Source: Calothrix sp. 336/3 (GTDB lineage: Bacteria > Cyanobacteriota > Cyanobacteriia > Cyanobacteriales > Nostocaceae). From it: DNA of 64,000 bases. A model generated the notes under the pieces. The model was not told the origin of the DNA and ran no database searches. It was given only the letters and a program-made list of their open reading frames with translations. The position numbers and the translations under genes are program-made. Location of the stretch: contig NZ_CP011382.1 in NCBI RefSeq assembly GCF_000734895.2, positions 5,062,700 through 5,126,699 of the forward strand, written 5' to 3'. Below, in pieces: positions 8,358 to 17,096 of the stretch (its first letter is position 1; the number at the start of each line of letters is the position of its first letter).

Positions 8358-9398
8358 ATGGGTAATCTCCAAGACTACGATCCTAGTGCTGTGGGCGAGC
8401 TAAATGGTAATCTGTTTGGTTTACCATGGGATGAAGTATCGGCAAAGTTGATTGTCTTTGCTGTACCCTGGGAAGTAACCGTTTCCTATGGTGCGGGTAC
8501 TGCTCAAGCTCCTGAGTGTATTTTAAATGCCTCAACCCAGTTAGATTTATTTGATTTTGATCATCCTGATGGTTGGAGGCAAGGAATTTTCTTTTCAGGC
8601 ATTCCCCAGGAAATTCTAGAGAAAAATGAGTACTACCGTCAGCAAGCTGCAACAATTATTCAAAGATGGGCAGAGGGAAAGTTGCTCACGGATGCACCAG
8701 ATTTAACCCCTGTACTGACAGAGATTAACCAAGCTGGTGAACAAATTAATCAATGGCTATGCACCCAATCCCAAGCAGCGATGAGTCAGGGGAAACGGGT
8801 AGGAGTAATTGGGGGTGATCATAGTTCACCTTTGGGTTGCTTTCAAGCTTTGGCAAAAAAATATGATGATTTTGGGATTCTTCATATTGATGCCCATGCT
8901 GATTTACGGAATGCCTATGAGGGTTTTGAATTTTCCCACGCTTCCATTATGTTTAATGCGATGAAGATACCACAGATTTCTCGCTTAGTCCAAGTGGGTT
9001 TGCGGGATATTTGCCATGATGAAGTGGAGATGATTCGTGAATCCCATGGACGAATTGTTGCTTATTATGATGCCGCAATTAAGGAAAAACTATATTCTGA
9101 TGGTACTTGGATTGACTTATGTCGGGAAATGATTAGTCATCTACCCCAGTATGTACATATTAGCTTTGATGTGGATGGTTTAGACCCGAAACTTTGTCCC
9201 AATACTGGTACACCTGTTCCTGGGGGATTGGAATTGGAGCAAACTTTTGCTTTGTTTCGAGAATTGGTGAAGAGCGATCGCCAGATTATTGGTTTTGATG
9301 TCTGCGAAGTTGGGAATGGGGAATGGGATGGCAATGTCGGAGCTAGAATTGTCTTGAAATTGGCGAATTTAATGGATTTGTCGTTTCAGAAAAAATAG
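8358..9398 (+). CDS. Agmatinase/arginase-family ureohydrolase
   Basis: Members of this family use a binuclear metal centre (usually Mn) to hydrolyse a guanidino group, releasing urea; substrates include agmatine, arginine and guanidine. All ligand motifs are present in order: GGDHSSP, DAHADLR (D-x-H-x-D) and SFDVDGLDP (D-x-D), plus EVGNGEWDG near the C-terminus. I start at ATG 8358 (346 residues) rather than the in-frame TTG at 8316, whose extra residues look like leader. Agmatinase fits a route with SpeA encoded 20 kb away, but related cyanobacterial enzymes have turned out to be guanidine hydrolases, so the substrate is open. No nickel-chaperone genes lie beside it. Confidence 0.82.
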   Translation: MGNLQDYDPSAVGELNGNLFGLPWDEVSAKLIVFAVPWEVTVSYGAGTAQAPECILNASTQLDLFDFDHPDGWRQGIFFSGIPQEILEKNEYYRQQAATIIQRWAEGKLLTDAPDLTPVLTEINQAGEQINQWLCTQSQAAMSQGKRVGVIGGDHSSPLGCFQALAKKYDDFGILHIDAHADLRNAYEGFEFSHASIMFNAMKIPQISRLVQVGLRDICHDEVEMIRESHGRIVAYYDAAIKEKLYSDGTWIDLCREMISHLPQYVHISFDVDGLDPKLCPNTGTPVPGGLELEQTFALFRELVKSDRQIIGFDVCEVGNGEWDGNVGARIVLKLANLMDLSFQKK

Positions 9399-9413
9399 CT
9401 ACTTGCTTGATAT

Positions 9414-10058
9414 TTAGATTCTGCCGATTTTCCACATATAGCTAGAAATCACATTCGTAATAATGTGGGCAACTATGGGTACTAGTAGATTACCACTGAG
9501 AACAGCACTATAACCCAATACCAAACCGATAATAGTTGCCCAAATTACGTATGCCCATTGTTGGGAGCCACTGAGGTGTAGAATACCAAAACAGAGGCTA
9601 GAAAGAATGACAGCAAAGTGATCGTATCCTAGGGCAGGTATCATCACTCCACGAAACAGTAATTCCTCACTAATTCCTGGTAATATTCCTAACCAAATTA
9701 AATCTGGAATCACTAAGGGCTTGAGAACTATGTCTAAATAATAGTTAGCACTTTGGCGGTAGGGTAAATAATACTGGTAGGCTAAACCGCTAAAACCAGT
9801 GATGCTTAAACCCAAACCTAAACCCACTAGCAAATCTTTGATATTCCATCGCCAAGACATCAGGGAAACCTGTCCCAAGTTTAACCAAATTTTGGCGACA
9901 ATCCAGAGAGCGATCGCAGTCACTGCCATTGCTACTAATACTTGGGTGCGACTCAGGTAGTTAACTTCTGGATCTTGGTTGTGATGTTGCGTCACGGTTT
10001 TTTGGGGAAAGTGAGGGATAAACGAGAAAGGTTTAGGAAAAAGGGTGTGGTTGCTCAA
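9414..10058 (-). CDS. CPBP-family intramembrane protease (Abi/Rce1-like)
   Basis: The 214-residue protein has about five or six hydrophobic helices and the metalloprotease signature of the CPBP (Rce1/Abi) family. Motif 1 EELLFR holds E131, E132 and R136, motif 2 is H161, and motif 3 HIITN is H198-N202. The active site faces the membrane interior. The start is a TTG at 10058 with a GGGAAG site upstream; I find no better ATG. It begins 14 bases after the stop of the DUF3326 gene, so the two are probably cotranscribed. The substrate is unknown. Confidence 0.82.
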   Translation of the reverse strand: MSNHTLFPKPFSFIPHFPQKTVTQHHNQDPEVNYLSRTQVLVAMAVTAIALWIVAKIWLNLGQVSLMSWRWNIKDLLVGLGLGLSITGFSGLAYQYYLPYRQSANYYLDIVLKPLVIPDLIWLGILPGISEELLFRGVMIPALGYDHFAVILSSLCFGILHLSGSQQWAYVIWATIIGLVLGYSAVLSGNLLVPIVAHIITNVISSYMWKIGRI

Positions 10059-10072
10059 CTCTTCCCTATTAC

Positions 10073-11101
10073 CTAATTCATCATAGACAAATGATTTACA
10101 CCAGCTTTGTGAGCTGCTAATACACCGATTGCCTCTAAATATGAGTTTACCTGGATTGCTTTGATTCCTAAAGGTGCAGCAGGTACTTGAATTTTTGTAG
10201 AATTTTCCTTAACTGTAATAATTTGGCATTTTTGGGAACTCAAGCTGAGTAGGGCACTACTGCCGCAGGCATCAGCAGGTATAATTACTGCATCGACTTG
10301 GTTTGCCCAAATGTCTCCAGGCTGGGGAAATTCGTGATTCTCGCGGAGAATAAACTGTGGGGCAGAACTTAAGCCGACAAGTACACATGGTAGAAAAGTA
10401 TAACCTATTTCTTCGGCGGCAGAACGGGGAGCGAGGTCGATTTCTGGGGGTGATGGGGCGATCGCCGGCGCATGGGCGCAGGGAATACGAAATTGACGGA
10501 CAATTAAATGGCTAATGACTGCTTCTGCTCCCGCAATTGGATCCACTCCCTTGCCTTGTCGGTAATTGGCTGCCAGGATAGGATTAATCTCATCGGGAAA
10601 TCTCGCAACAACGGCGATCGCCTCTGCACCTTGATGAATTAATACCTCGGCAGCACGCAATAAACTGTCAGGATTGCCAATACTGCCCCAACTTGCCCCG
10701 GAATCCGATACCCGTAATTCTACGTTTAAGGCTGCATCAGTAATTACATGATTAATAATTGATAAGCCCAGGGTAGCCCTGGCAGCATCTGCAACCTGTA
10801 GGTGTCTGAGCCTTAACTCCGGTTCTATGGCTTGGTCTAAAATTAAACCTAACTTATTGTAATGAACAGGACGCAATCCCCAGTTACCAGCCGCAAATTG
10901 GTCTAACCCGTATCCTTCAACGTAGAATGTGTTGGGTAAATTCCAATACAAACTGGCTCCATTCATGACATTGGGATGGGTAATAAGGCGATCGCACACC
11001 TGAGATACAGCTTTTGCAACAGGTAATGCATCTCCTGCATAGCCACCGATAGCCGCACCAATACCAGTAGGTACAATTAAAATCGCGGTGTAAATACGCA
11101 T
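10073..11101 (-). CDS. DUF3326 family protein
   Basis: This 342-residue protein matches the DUF3326 family of cyanobacteria and plastid-bearing eukaryotes as I know it (opening with VPTGIGAAIGGYAGDA, then HPNVMNGA and NHVITDAAL). The repeated small residues and GxG loops look like a nucleotide- or cofactor-binding alpha/beta fold. No signal peptide or membrane segment is visible. The function is unknown. It sits directly upstream of the CPBP protease gene in the same orientation. Confidence 0.8.
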   Translation of the reverse strand: MRIYTAILIVPTGIGAAIGGYAGDALPVAKAVSQVCDRLITHPNVMNGASLYWNLPNTFYVEGYGLDQFAAGNWGLRPVHYNKLGLILDQAIEPELRLRHLQVADAARATLGLSIINHVITDAALNVELRVSDSGASWGSIGNPDSLLRAAEVLIHQGAEAIAVVARFPDEINPILAANYRQGKGVDPIAGAEAVISHLIVRQFRIPCAHAPAIAPSPPEIDLAPRSAAEEIGYTFLPCVLVGLSSAPQFILRENHEFPQPGDIWANQVDAVIIPADACGSSALLSLSSQKCQIITVKENSTKIQVPAAPLGIKAIQVNSYLEAIGVLAAHKAGVNHLSMMN

Positions 11102-11245
11102 GATGACTCTGCTTGATTATCCAGTGAGGAGTCAGAAATGATTAGTATGATTTTGGTAAAAGCTTTGTTATCTCATCAAAAACCAAATTGATAAAATAAC
11201 TCCTACCCAAATACGTCAATTTCTCACTTCTCACTTTTCACATGA

Positions 11246-11428
11246 TTATTCTGCCGGAGAATTAGTCACCACTGCTTCCACAGTTGCCTTTTGTGCAGTT
11301 TCATCTACAGCAGCGATCGCCCAGCGTAGAGGTTCACCTTGTTTTTTTAACTCCGCTTCAATAGCTTGTTGTAGCTCCGTAGGATTTTCGTGTAAATCGA
11401 TTTCTACCGCAATAAAATGTGTCGTCAT
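11246..11428 (-). CDS. Small conserved-looking protein, function unknown
   Basis: I start at ATG 11428, which has an excellent AAGGAG ribosome binding site nine bases upstream, giving 60 residues (MTTHFIAVEID onward). An in-frame longer version begins at 11464 without support. The sequence reads as one beta strand, a helix (TELQQAIEAELKKQG), then two strands with an acidic tail, a compact alpha/beta protein. It lies 36 bases or so after the ferredoxin gene and may be cotranscribed with it. I do not recognise a family. Confidence 0.6.
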   Translation of the reverse strand: MTTHFIAVEIDLHENPTELQQAIEAELKKQGEPLRWAIAAVDETAQKATVEAVVTNSPAE

Positions 11429-11499
11429 CACCAATCTCCTTCTCGATAAATTAACTTCTGACAAAACTCAGTATTAAGTTACTGAATTCCAAGAATTTA

Positions 11500-11817
11500 C
11501 TACTTACCAAATTGCTTTTGATAAACTACTTCTTCTTGGTCAGTTATTATTTTCAAATCCGAACGAGGGTAAGCACAACAAAGCAACACATAACCCTCTT
11601 TTTGTAAATCAGGACTAACACCCATACCTTCACTTTGGTCTACTGTACCACCATTGGTAATTTTCGCTGCACAAGTAGTGCAAACTCCAGCATGACAGGA
11701 GGCAGGTAATTCCAAGCCTGCGGATTCTGCTACTGATAATATAGTTTCATTCTCAGGAACCTGAATTGTCAGATTTTTGCCTTGATGGTTGATTTCAACG
11801 GTATAGGTTTGAGCCAT
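11500..11817 (-). CDS. [2Fe-2S] ferredoxin, Slr1828-like
   Basis: This 105-residue plant-type ferredoxin has cluster cysteines at C41, C46, C49 and C80 (CHAGVCTTC ... LLC). It differs from PetF in the QSEGMGVSPDLQKEGY segment and in a C-terminal extension ending VYQKQFGK, features I recall from the alternative ferredoxin Slr1828 of Synechocystis. An extra Cys follows the fourth ligand (CC at 80-81). It probably serves a redox partner other than FNR. ATG 11817 is the only sensible start. Confidence 0.88.
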   Translation of the reverse strand: MAQTYTVEINHQGKNLTIQVPENETILSVAESAGLELPASCHAGVCTTCAAKITNGGTVDQSEGMGVSPDLQKEGYVLLCCAYPRSDLKIITDQEEVVYQKQFGK

Positions 11818-12101
11818 ATCTATAAAACAAATGCTATGCGGCAGACAAATGCAATATTTTAACTTAGAAAAGGGTATTCAGCCAGATTTTGTGACTAGAA
11901 AAAGAGTTATCCTCAAACCTCTTTATCCTTAGCAATATTTGGCGATACAGTGATAATTATAAGTCTTTGGTTGACCAACACTAAAGAAAAAAACTCAGTG
12001 CGCGTAAATCACATCTATCGATACTGATCAAACTGAGTAGCGGCAAAATGAGCAAGTGATTGTAAACACTAAAGAATTTTTTGATTGACTTTGGAGTGAG
12101 A

Positions 12102-14693
12102 ATGCTGGAATCGTACCGCCAACAGGTTGAAGAACGGGCAAGCCTGGGAATTCCCCCTTTGCCACTAGATGCAAAACAAACATCTGAATTGTGTGAATTA
12201 CTGAAAAATCCTCCCAGAGGAGAAGAGCAAACCCTGCTGCAATTGTTACGAGATAGAATACCACCAGGTGTTGACCCTGCGGCTTATGTGAAAGCAGGTT
12301 TTCTCACAGCGATCGCCAAAGGCGAAATATCTAGCCCTCTAGTTTCCCCCATCGTCGCAGTTGAGTTATTAGGGACAATGCTAGGAGGTTACAACGTCGC
12401 CTCTCTGATTGAACTACTCAAATCTCAAGATAGCGGGATTGCTGCCGCAGCGGCTAAAGCCCTATCTCACATTACCCTAGTATATGATGCCTACCATGAT
12501 GTCATAGACCTCGCAGCTAGCAATTCCTACGCTCAACAAGTTGTAGACGCATGGGCTAATGCTGACTGGTTCACCTCTCGCCCCAACTTACCGCAAAGCA
12601 TCACCGTCAGCGTTTTTAAAGTCCCTGGAGAAACCAACACCGACGATTTATCCCCCGCTCAGCACGCTACAACCCGCCCAGATATACCTCTACACGCTTT
12701 GGCGATGCTCGAAACTCGTCAACCGGGAAGTTTAGCAACCATATCCCAACTCAAGCAAAAGGGGCATCCTGTTGCCTATGTGGGTGATGTTGTCGGTACA
12801 GGTTCTTCTCGGAAATCGGCAATTAATTCTGTGTTGTGGCATATGGGTAATGACATCCCCTTCGTACCCAATAAGCGCGCCGGGGGTTACATCCTAGGAG
12901 GAACCATCGCACCCATCTTTTTCAATACTGCTGAAGATGCAGGTGCATTACCCATCCAGTGTGATGTCACCAAGATGGAAACTGGTATGGTAATTACCAT
13001 ATACCCCTATAAAGGTGAAATTACCAACGAATCTGGGGAAATTATCTCTACTTTCCAACTTAAACCTGATACCATCCTGGATGAAGTTCGAGCCGGTGGA
13101 CGTATCCCCCTATTAATTGGACGTACTCTCACCGATAAAACCCGCACAGCCTTAAATCTACCGCCCAGCACCCTCTTTGCCCGTCCCCAACCACCTCAAG
13201 ACACAGGTAAAGGTTACACCCTCGCCCAAAAAATGGTTGGTAAAGCCTGCGGTTTACCCGGTGTTCGTCCAGGTACATCCTGTGAACCTATTATGACTAC
13301 TGTCGGTTCCCAAGATACCACAGGACCCATGACCCGTGATGAACTCAAAGAATTAGCTTGCCTCGGCTTCTCGGCAGATTTAGTCATGCAAAGCTTCTGC
13401 CACACCGCAGCATATCCCAAACCCGTAGACATCAAAACCCACGCTGAACTCCCCGACTTTATCGCCCAACGAGGTGGTGTTGCCCTGCGCCCCGGTGATG
13501 GTATTATCCACTCCTGGTTAAATCGGATGTTACTACCCGATACAGTTGGTACTGGTGGTGACTCCCATACCCGCTTCCCCCTGGGTATTTCCTTCCCCGC
13601 AGGTTCCGGTTTAGTGGCTTTTGCCGCAGCTTTGGGGGTAATGCCCTTGGATATGCCAGAATCGGTTTTAGTTCGCTTTCGGGGAGAGCTACAACCCGGT
13701 ATTACTCTTCGGGATATTGTTAATGCCATTCCCTACGTTGCCATTCAAAAAGGCTTATTAACAGTCGAGAAGAAGAACAAAAAGAACATCTTCGCTGGGA
13801 AAATTCTGGAAATTGAAGGTTTACCAGATTTGAAGGTGGAACAAGCCTTTGAACTTACCGATGCTTCCGCCGAGCGTTCCTGTGCTGGCTGTACAATTAA
13901 ACTCAGTGTAGAGACTGTTTCTGAATATATTAGCTCCAATGTCTCACTACTGAAAAATATGGTAGCCAGAGGTTATGCTGATGCTCGAACTATCATGCGT
14001 CGTGTCGCCAAGATGGAAGAGTGGTTGGCAAATCCAGTATTAATGGAGGCTGATAAAGATGCGGAATATGCGGAAATCATCGAAATTGATTTAAACGAAA
14101 TCACCGAACCCATCGTTGCCGCACCTAATGACCCTGATAATATCAAGCTACTTTCAGAAGTGGCAAATGATCCCGTACAGGAAGTATTTGTTGGTTCCTG
14201 TATGACTAATATCGGACACTATCGTGCTACTGCCAAGGTATTAGAAGGTGCTGGTAAGGTGAATGCACGGTTATGGATAGCACCACCTACAAGAATGGAT
14301 GAAACCCAACTGAAAAAAGAAGGGGTTTACGATATTTTTGTGGCAGCAAATGCACGCACTGAAATGCCGGGATGTAGCCTTTGTATGGGTAATCAAGCCA
14401 GGGTAGAAGATGGTACAACTGTGTTTTCTACCTCGACAAGAAACTTCAATAATCGTATGGGGAAAGACGCCCAGGTTTACCTCGGTTCCGCAGAATTAGC
14501 CGCAGTTTGTGCCCTGTTAGGAAGAATCCCCACTGTTCAGGAATATCTGAAGATTGTCGGTGAGAGAATACAGCCCTTTGCTGAAAATTTGTATCGGTAT
14601 TTGAACTTTGACCAAATATCAGGATTTGAGGATGAAGGTAGGGTAATTAGCAAGGAGGAAGAAGCGAAGATTTTAGAAGTGAGTATGAAGTAG
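12102..14693 (+). CDS. acnB: Aconitate hydratase B
   Basis: AcnB isomerises citrate to isocitrate through cis-aconitate in the cytosol with a [4Fe-4S] cluster; the bacterial form is bifunctional with 2-methylisocitrate dehydration. With the ATG at 12102 (GGAG upstream) it has 863 residues, the family length. The start of the N-terminal HEAT-like domain, the swivel domain (DDLSPAQHA, GTGSSRKSA) and the catalytic domains (TTVGSQDTTGPMTRDE, FCHTAAYPKP) are in AcnB order. Cluster ligands are the Cys of VGSCMTN and the two of GCSLCMG. AcnB also binds mRNA in some bacteria. Identification is certain. Confidence 0.97.
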   Translation: MLESYRQQVEERASLGIPPLPLDAKQTSELCELLKNPPRGEEQTLLQLLRDRIPPGVDPAAYVKAGFLTAIAKGEISSPLVSPIVAVELLGTMLGGYNVASLIELLKSQDSGIAAAAAKALSHITLVYDAYHDVIDLAASNSYAQQVVDAWANADWFTSRPNLPQSITVSVFKVPGETNTDDLSPAQHATTRPDIPLHALAMLETRQPGSLATISQLKQKGHPVAYVGDVVGTGSSRKSAINSVLWHMGNDIPFVPNKRAGGYILGGTIAPIFFNTAEDAGALPIQCDVTKMETGMVITIYPYKGEITNESGEIISTFQLKPDTILDEVRAGGRIPLLIGRTLTDKTRTALNLPPSTLFARPQPPQDTGKGYTLAQKMVGKACGLPGVRPGTSCEPIMTTVGSQDTTGPMTRDELKELACLGFSADLVMQSFCHTAAYPKPVDIKTHAELPDFIAQRGGVALRPGDGIIHSWLNRMLLPDTVGTGGDSHTRFPLGISFPAGSGLVAFAAALGVMPLDMPESVLVRFRGELQPGITLRDIVNAIPYVAIQKGLLTVEKKNKKNIFAGKILEIEGLPDLKVEQAFELTDASAERSCAGCTIKLSVETVSEYISSNVSLLKNMVARGYADARTIMRRVAKMEEWLANPVLMEADKDAEYAEIIEIDLNEITEPIVAAPNDPDNIKLLSEVANDPVQEVFVGSCMTNIGHYRATAKVLEGAGKVNARLWIAPPTRMDETQLKKEGVYDIFVAANARTEMPGCSLCMGNQARVEDGTTVFSTSTRNFNNRMGKDAQVYLGSAELAAVCALLGRIPTVQEYLKIVGERIQPFAENLYRYLNFDQISGFEDEGRVISKEEEAKILEVSMK

Positions 14694-14696
14694 CTT

Positions 14697-15194
14697 TGAA
14701 TAAATGTAGTGGAATAACACAACTAAAATGATGTGAAAGACTATTCGGTGCAATCCAGATAAATCATAGATTTTTTATCAGTTTTTTATGCACCAAACTA
14801 ACTGTCTCAATCCACTACATTATTAATTTAATCGGATTCCTAGTTTGTGGAACTGACAAATAATGGATAAATAGATATTCTGATATTTGTAGTATTTGAC
14901 TCTATTTACTATAAATATCAGATATTAATCGGTTCATTTGCAAAATCTATCGAAAATTATGTAACTGAAAAGTAATTATTCTGTCTTTTCTGTTACATAT
15001 TGCCCTTGATTGCATAGAAAAGACTCGAAATCCTTAGTTGATTCAGGACACCGAGCCATATATAAATATTCATCTATAATCCTAGCAAACTCGTTGTTGT
15101 TTGTATCTGGATTATAAACTGCATTTGGTGTCACTTGAGAATTGCGAAGTTTTACAGAGTCTTTTCATCTCTGAACATAAAAGGAGAAGGAAGG
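14697..15194. other. Intergenic with nested palindromes (14703-14821)
   Basis: The first third of this 500-base spacer is a nested inverted repeat listed separately. The rest, up to the ribosome binding site of the pentapeptide gene, is AT-rich and holds no gene or hairpin that I can support. Confidence 0.5.
14703..14821. repeat. Nested inverted repeats downstream of acnB
   Basis: The outer arms AATGTAGTGGA (14703-14713) and TCCACTACATT (14811-14821) are perfect complements. Inside them GGTGCA (14747-14752) pairs with TGCACC (14789-14794), and GATAAA (14758-14763) with TTTATC (14774-14779). The whole folds into one long interrupted stem, either the acnB 3' structure or a small palindromic element. 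Confidence 0.6.
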
Positions 15195-15782
15195 ATGATT
15201 GACTTGTCTCATAAAGATTTAAGCGGTAAAAATTTGAGTGATTGTGATTTTCATCAAGCAAATATGATTTCAACAATACTTAATGGTTGTAATCTGAGGA
15301 ATAGTAATCTTAAAGGTGCAAATTTAACAAATGCTGAATTAAGAGGTTGTGATTTAAATAACGCATCCTTATGTGGTGCAATATTGGTAAATACAGATTG
15401 TAGTGGTTCTAATTTTTGTGGTGTCGATTTTGCCGGAGCCTCTCTAAGGGAAGTAAATTTGGAGAATACAAATCTCTTCGATGCAAATTTAAAGGGAGCT
15501 ATTTTTCACTGTTGCAGAGGATTGACGAAAGAGATGAAGCTAGTGCTGAAAAAACAAGGTGCGATATTGAATGATGCTTTGATTACAAAAGATAGCTTTG
15601 TGTGGTGGATACAAAATGTTTTGTTACCAACCATTGCAGTTCTTACTTTTATTATAGGTAGCAACGGCATTATTGATTTATTCAAGCCATCAAACACTAA
15701 TAATTCAAATTCACAAACTTCCAAAGAACAAAATATAAAGATACCTCTGCCATCTCCATCCGAAGCAAATAACAAACTTTAA
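15195..15782 (+). CDS. Pentapeptide-repeat protein with C-terminal membrane anchor
   Basis: With ATG 15195 (site AAGGAGAAGGAAGG) the protein has 195 residues. Residues 1 to about 105 are a run of A(D/N)LXX pentapeptides, which form a right-handed quadrilateral beta-helix. A short linker (MKLVLKKQGAIL) and one hydrophobic helix (about 135-155) follow, then a polar Asn/Ser-rich tail. The repeat domain should lie in the cytoplasm beneath the membrane. Such proteins are abundant in cyanobacteria and mostly of unknown role. Several repeats carry Cys (GCNL, GCDL, DCSG), which is unusual. It is isolated from its neighbours. Confidence 0.85.
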   Translation: MIDLSHKDLSGKNLSDCDFHQANMISTILNGCNLRNSNLKGANLTNAELRGCDLNNASLCGAILVNTDCSGSNFCGVDFAGASLREVNLENTNLFDANLKGAIFHCCRGLTKEMKLVLKKQGAILNDALITKDSFVWWIQNVLLPTIAVLTFIIGSNGIIDLFKPSNTNNSNSQTSKEQNIKIPLPSPSEANNKL

Positions 15783-16417
15783 CGGGTGTATACCAGATTT
15801 TATTTCGCACCAATTTTGAGGGCAAGGTTCCGAGAATATATACTGGTGCGCTTTACCCTGAGATTTTTATCCCCAAAAATGCAGAAACCTGGTTTTTGTG
15901 CCGCAAACAGAACGGAAAAACCAGGCTTCACTATAATTTGTACATAGTTCCTATTGATAAAATCTGTAAACTATGAAATATTGTTACTGGAGAGAGCGTA
16001 ACAAAGAACTAGCCACAGGGGAGGGTGTAGTGCCTAAGGTCGGTTCAGCCTTACTGTTCATAGCGTTACTGGGTGTAAGACCGGCTATCAAGTGAAGTAA
16101 GAAAGTGATGATAGCAGCTTGGATAAGTTTTTCTAACATAGCGGACTCCTCTCACAGCTTGGATATTTTTTATATAAAGATAGGCAAGCATCAATGCACC
16201 TCTTAATATTGATCTACCCCTTGGGGGTGATGTAATCCGGATAATCGCTTGTAAAATCCCTGACAAAGTTATAGTACCTTGACAATATCGCTTCAGCAAG
16301 GCTGTTAACCAGATAATTTACTTGATGTCTATTCCAGAAATTAGTTCCGTGGGATTGATTCAGCAATCAGCCGTGGTAATCGATAAAATGTAAGTAAATT
16401 GACTACAGGTAGGCTGC
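15783..16417. other. Long spacer before clpP, with one palindrome
   Basis: This 635-base region has an interrupted palindrome at 15887-15925 and otherwise no gene that I can support; a 77-codon frame on the minus strand lacks any protein character. The clpP promoter must lie in its right part. Confidence 0.5.
15887..15925. repeat. Palindromic dispersed-type element
   Basis: CCTGGTTTTT (15889-15898 region) pairs with AAAAACCAGG (15916-15925) across a short loop. The motif GAAACCTGGTTTTTG is one I recall as scattered in Nostocales genomes. It may also act as a terminator. Confidence 0.5.
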
Positions 16418-17023
16418 ATGATTCCCATCGTTATTGAACAATCAGGTCGAGGCGAACGTGCCTTTGATATCTACTCACGCTTGTTACGTGAGCGTATCAT
16501 CTTTTTAGGACAACAAGTTGATAGTAATTTGGCTAACCTGATTGTTGCTCAGTTACTCTATCTAGATGCTGAAGACTCCGAGAAGGATATCTATATGTAT
16601 ATCAACTCTCCCGGTGGTTCAGTCTATGCAGGTTTGGGCATATTCGACACCATGAAACAGATTCGTCCTGATGTTTGTACTATCTGTACAGGGTTAGCAG
16701 CTAGTATGGGAGCTTTTCTTCTCAGCGCAGGTACAAAAGGTAAGCGGATGAGTTTACCCCACTCCCGAATTATGATTCACCAACCCCTTGGTGGTGCCCA
16801 GGGGCAAGCTGCTGATATTGAGATTCAAGCTAGAGAAATTCTTTACATCAAGTCTCAGCTCAACAATTACCTAGCAGAACATACAGGTCAACCTTTAGAT
16901 AAAATTGCTGAAGATACAGACCGTGATTTCTTTATGTCACCGGAAGATGCCAAAAACTATGGTTTAATTGACCAAGTAATTGACCGTCATGCCGTTGGTA
17001 GTCGTCCGATGACAGTTGTGTAA
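16418..17023 (+). CDS. clpP: ClpP, ATP-dependent Clp protease proteolytic subunit
   Basis: ClpP forms the barrel-shaped serine protease that degrades proteins fed by ClpC or ClpX. The 201-residue protein has the complete triad: S96 in GLAASMGAF, H121 in MIHQPLGG and D170 in DRDFFMS. The substrate-binding YINSPGGSV and the FLG/ERIIFLG head region are present. Cyanobacteria have several ClpP plus the inactive ClpR. This one keeps its catalytic residues, and no clpX or clpR lies beside it, so it is probably a separately transcribed paralogue. Which numbered paralogue it is cannot be decided here. Confidence 0.95.
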   Translation: MIPIVIEQSGRGERAFDIYSRLLRERIIFLGQQVDSNLANLIVAQLLYLDAEDSEKDIYMYINSPGGSVYAGLGIFDTMKQIRPDVCTICTGLAASMGAFLLSAGTKGKRMSLPHSRIMIHQPLGGAQGQAADIEIQAREILYIKSQLNNYLAEHTGQPLDKIAEDTDRDFFMSPEDAKNYGLIDQVIDRHAVGSRPMTVV

Positions 17024-17096
17024 ATGGTAATGGGTAGTGGGGAATGGGGAATAGATAAAACATATGAAGTTTTGCTCCCTACCCCTCTACCGCATC

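Noticed and set aside
13214..13729. 171-codon minus-strand frame inside acnB
   Set aside because: Shadow of a certain gene; codon-position composition follows acnB.
16066..16299. 77-codon frame on the minus strand upstream of clpP
   Set aside because: No ribosome binding site, no family look and composition unlike the neighbouring genes; it overlaps the likely clpP promoter region.
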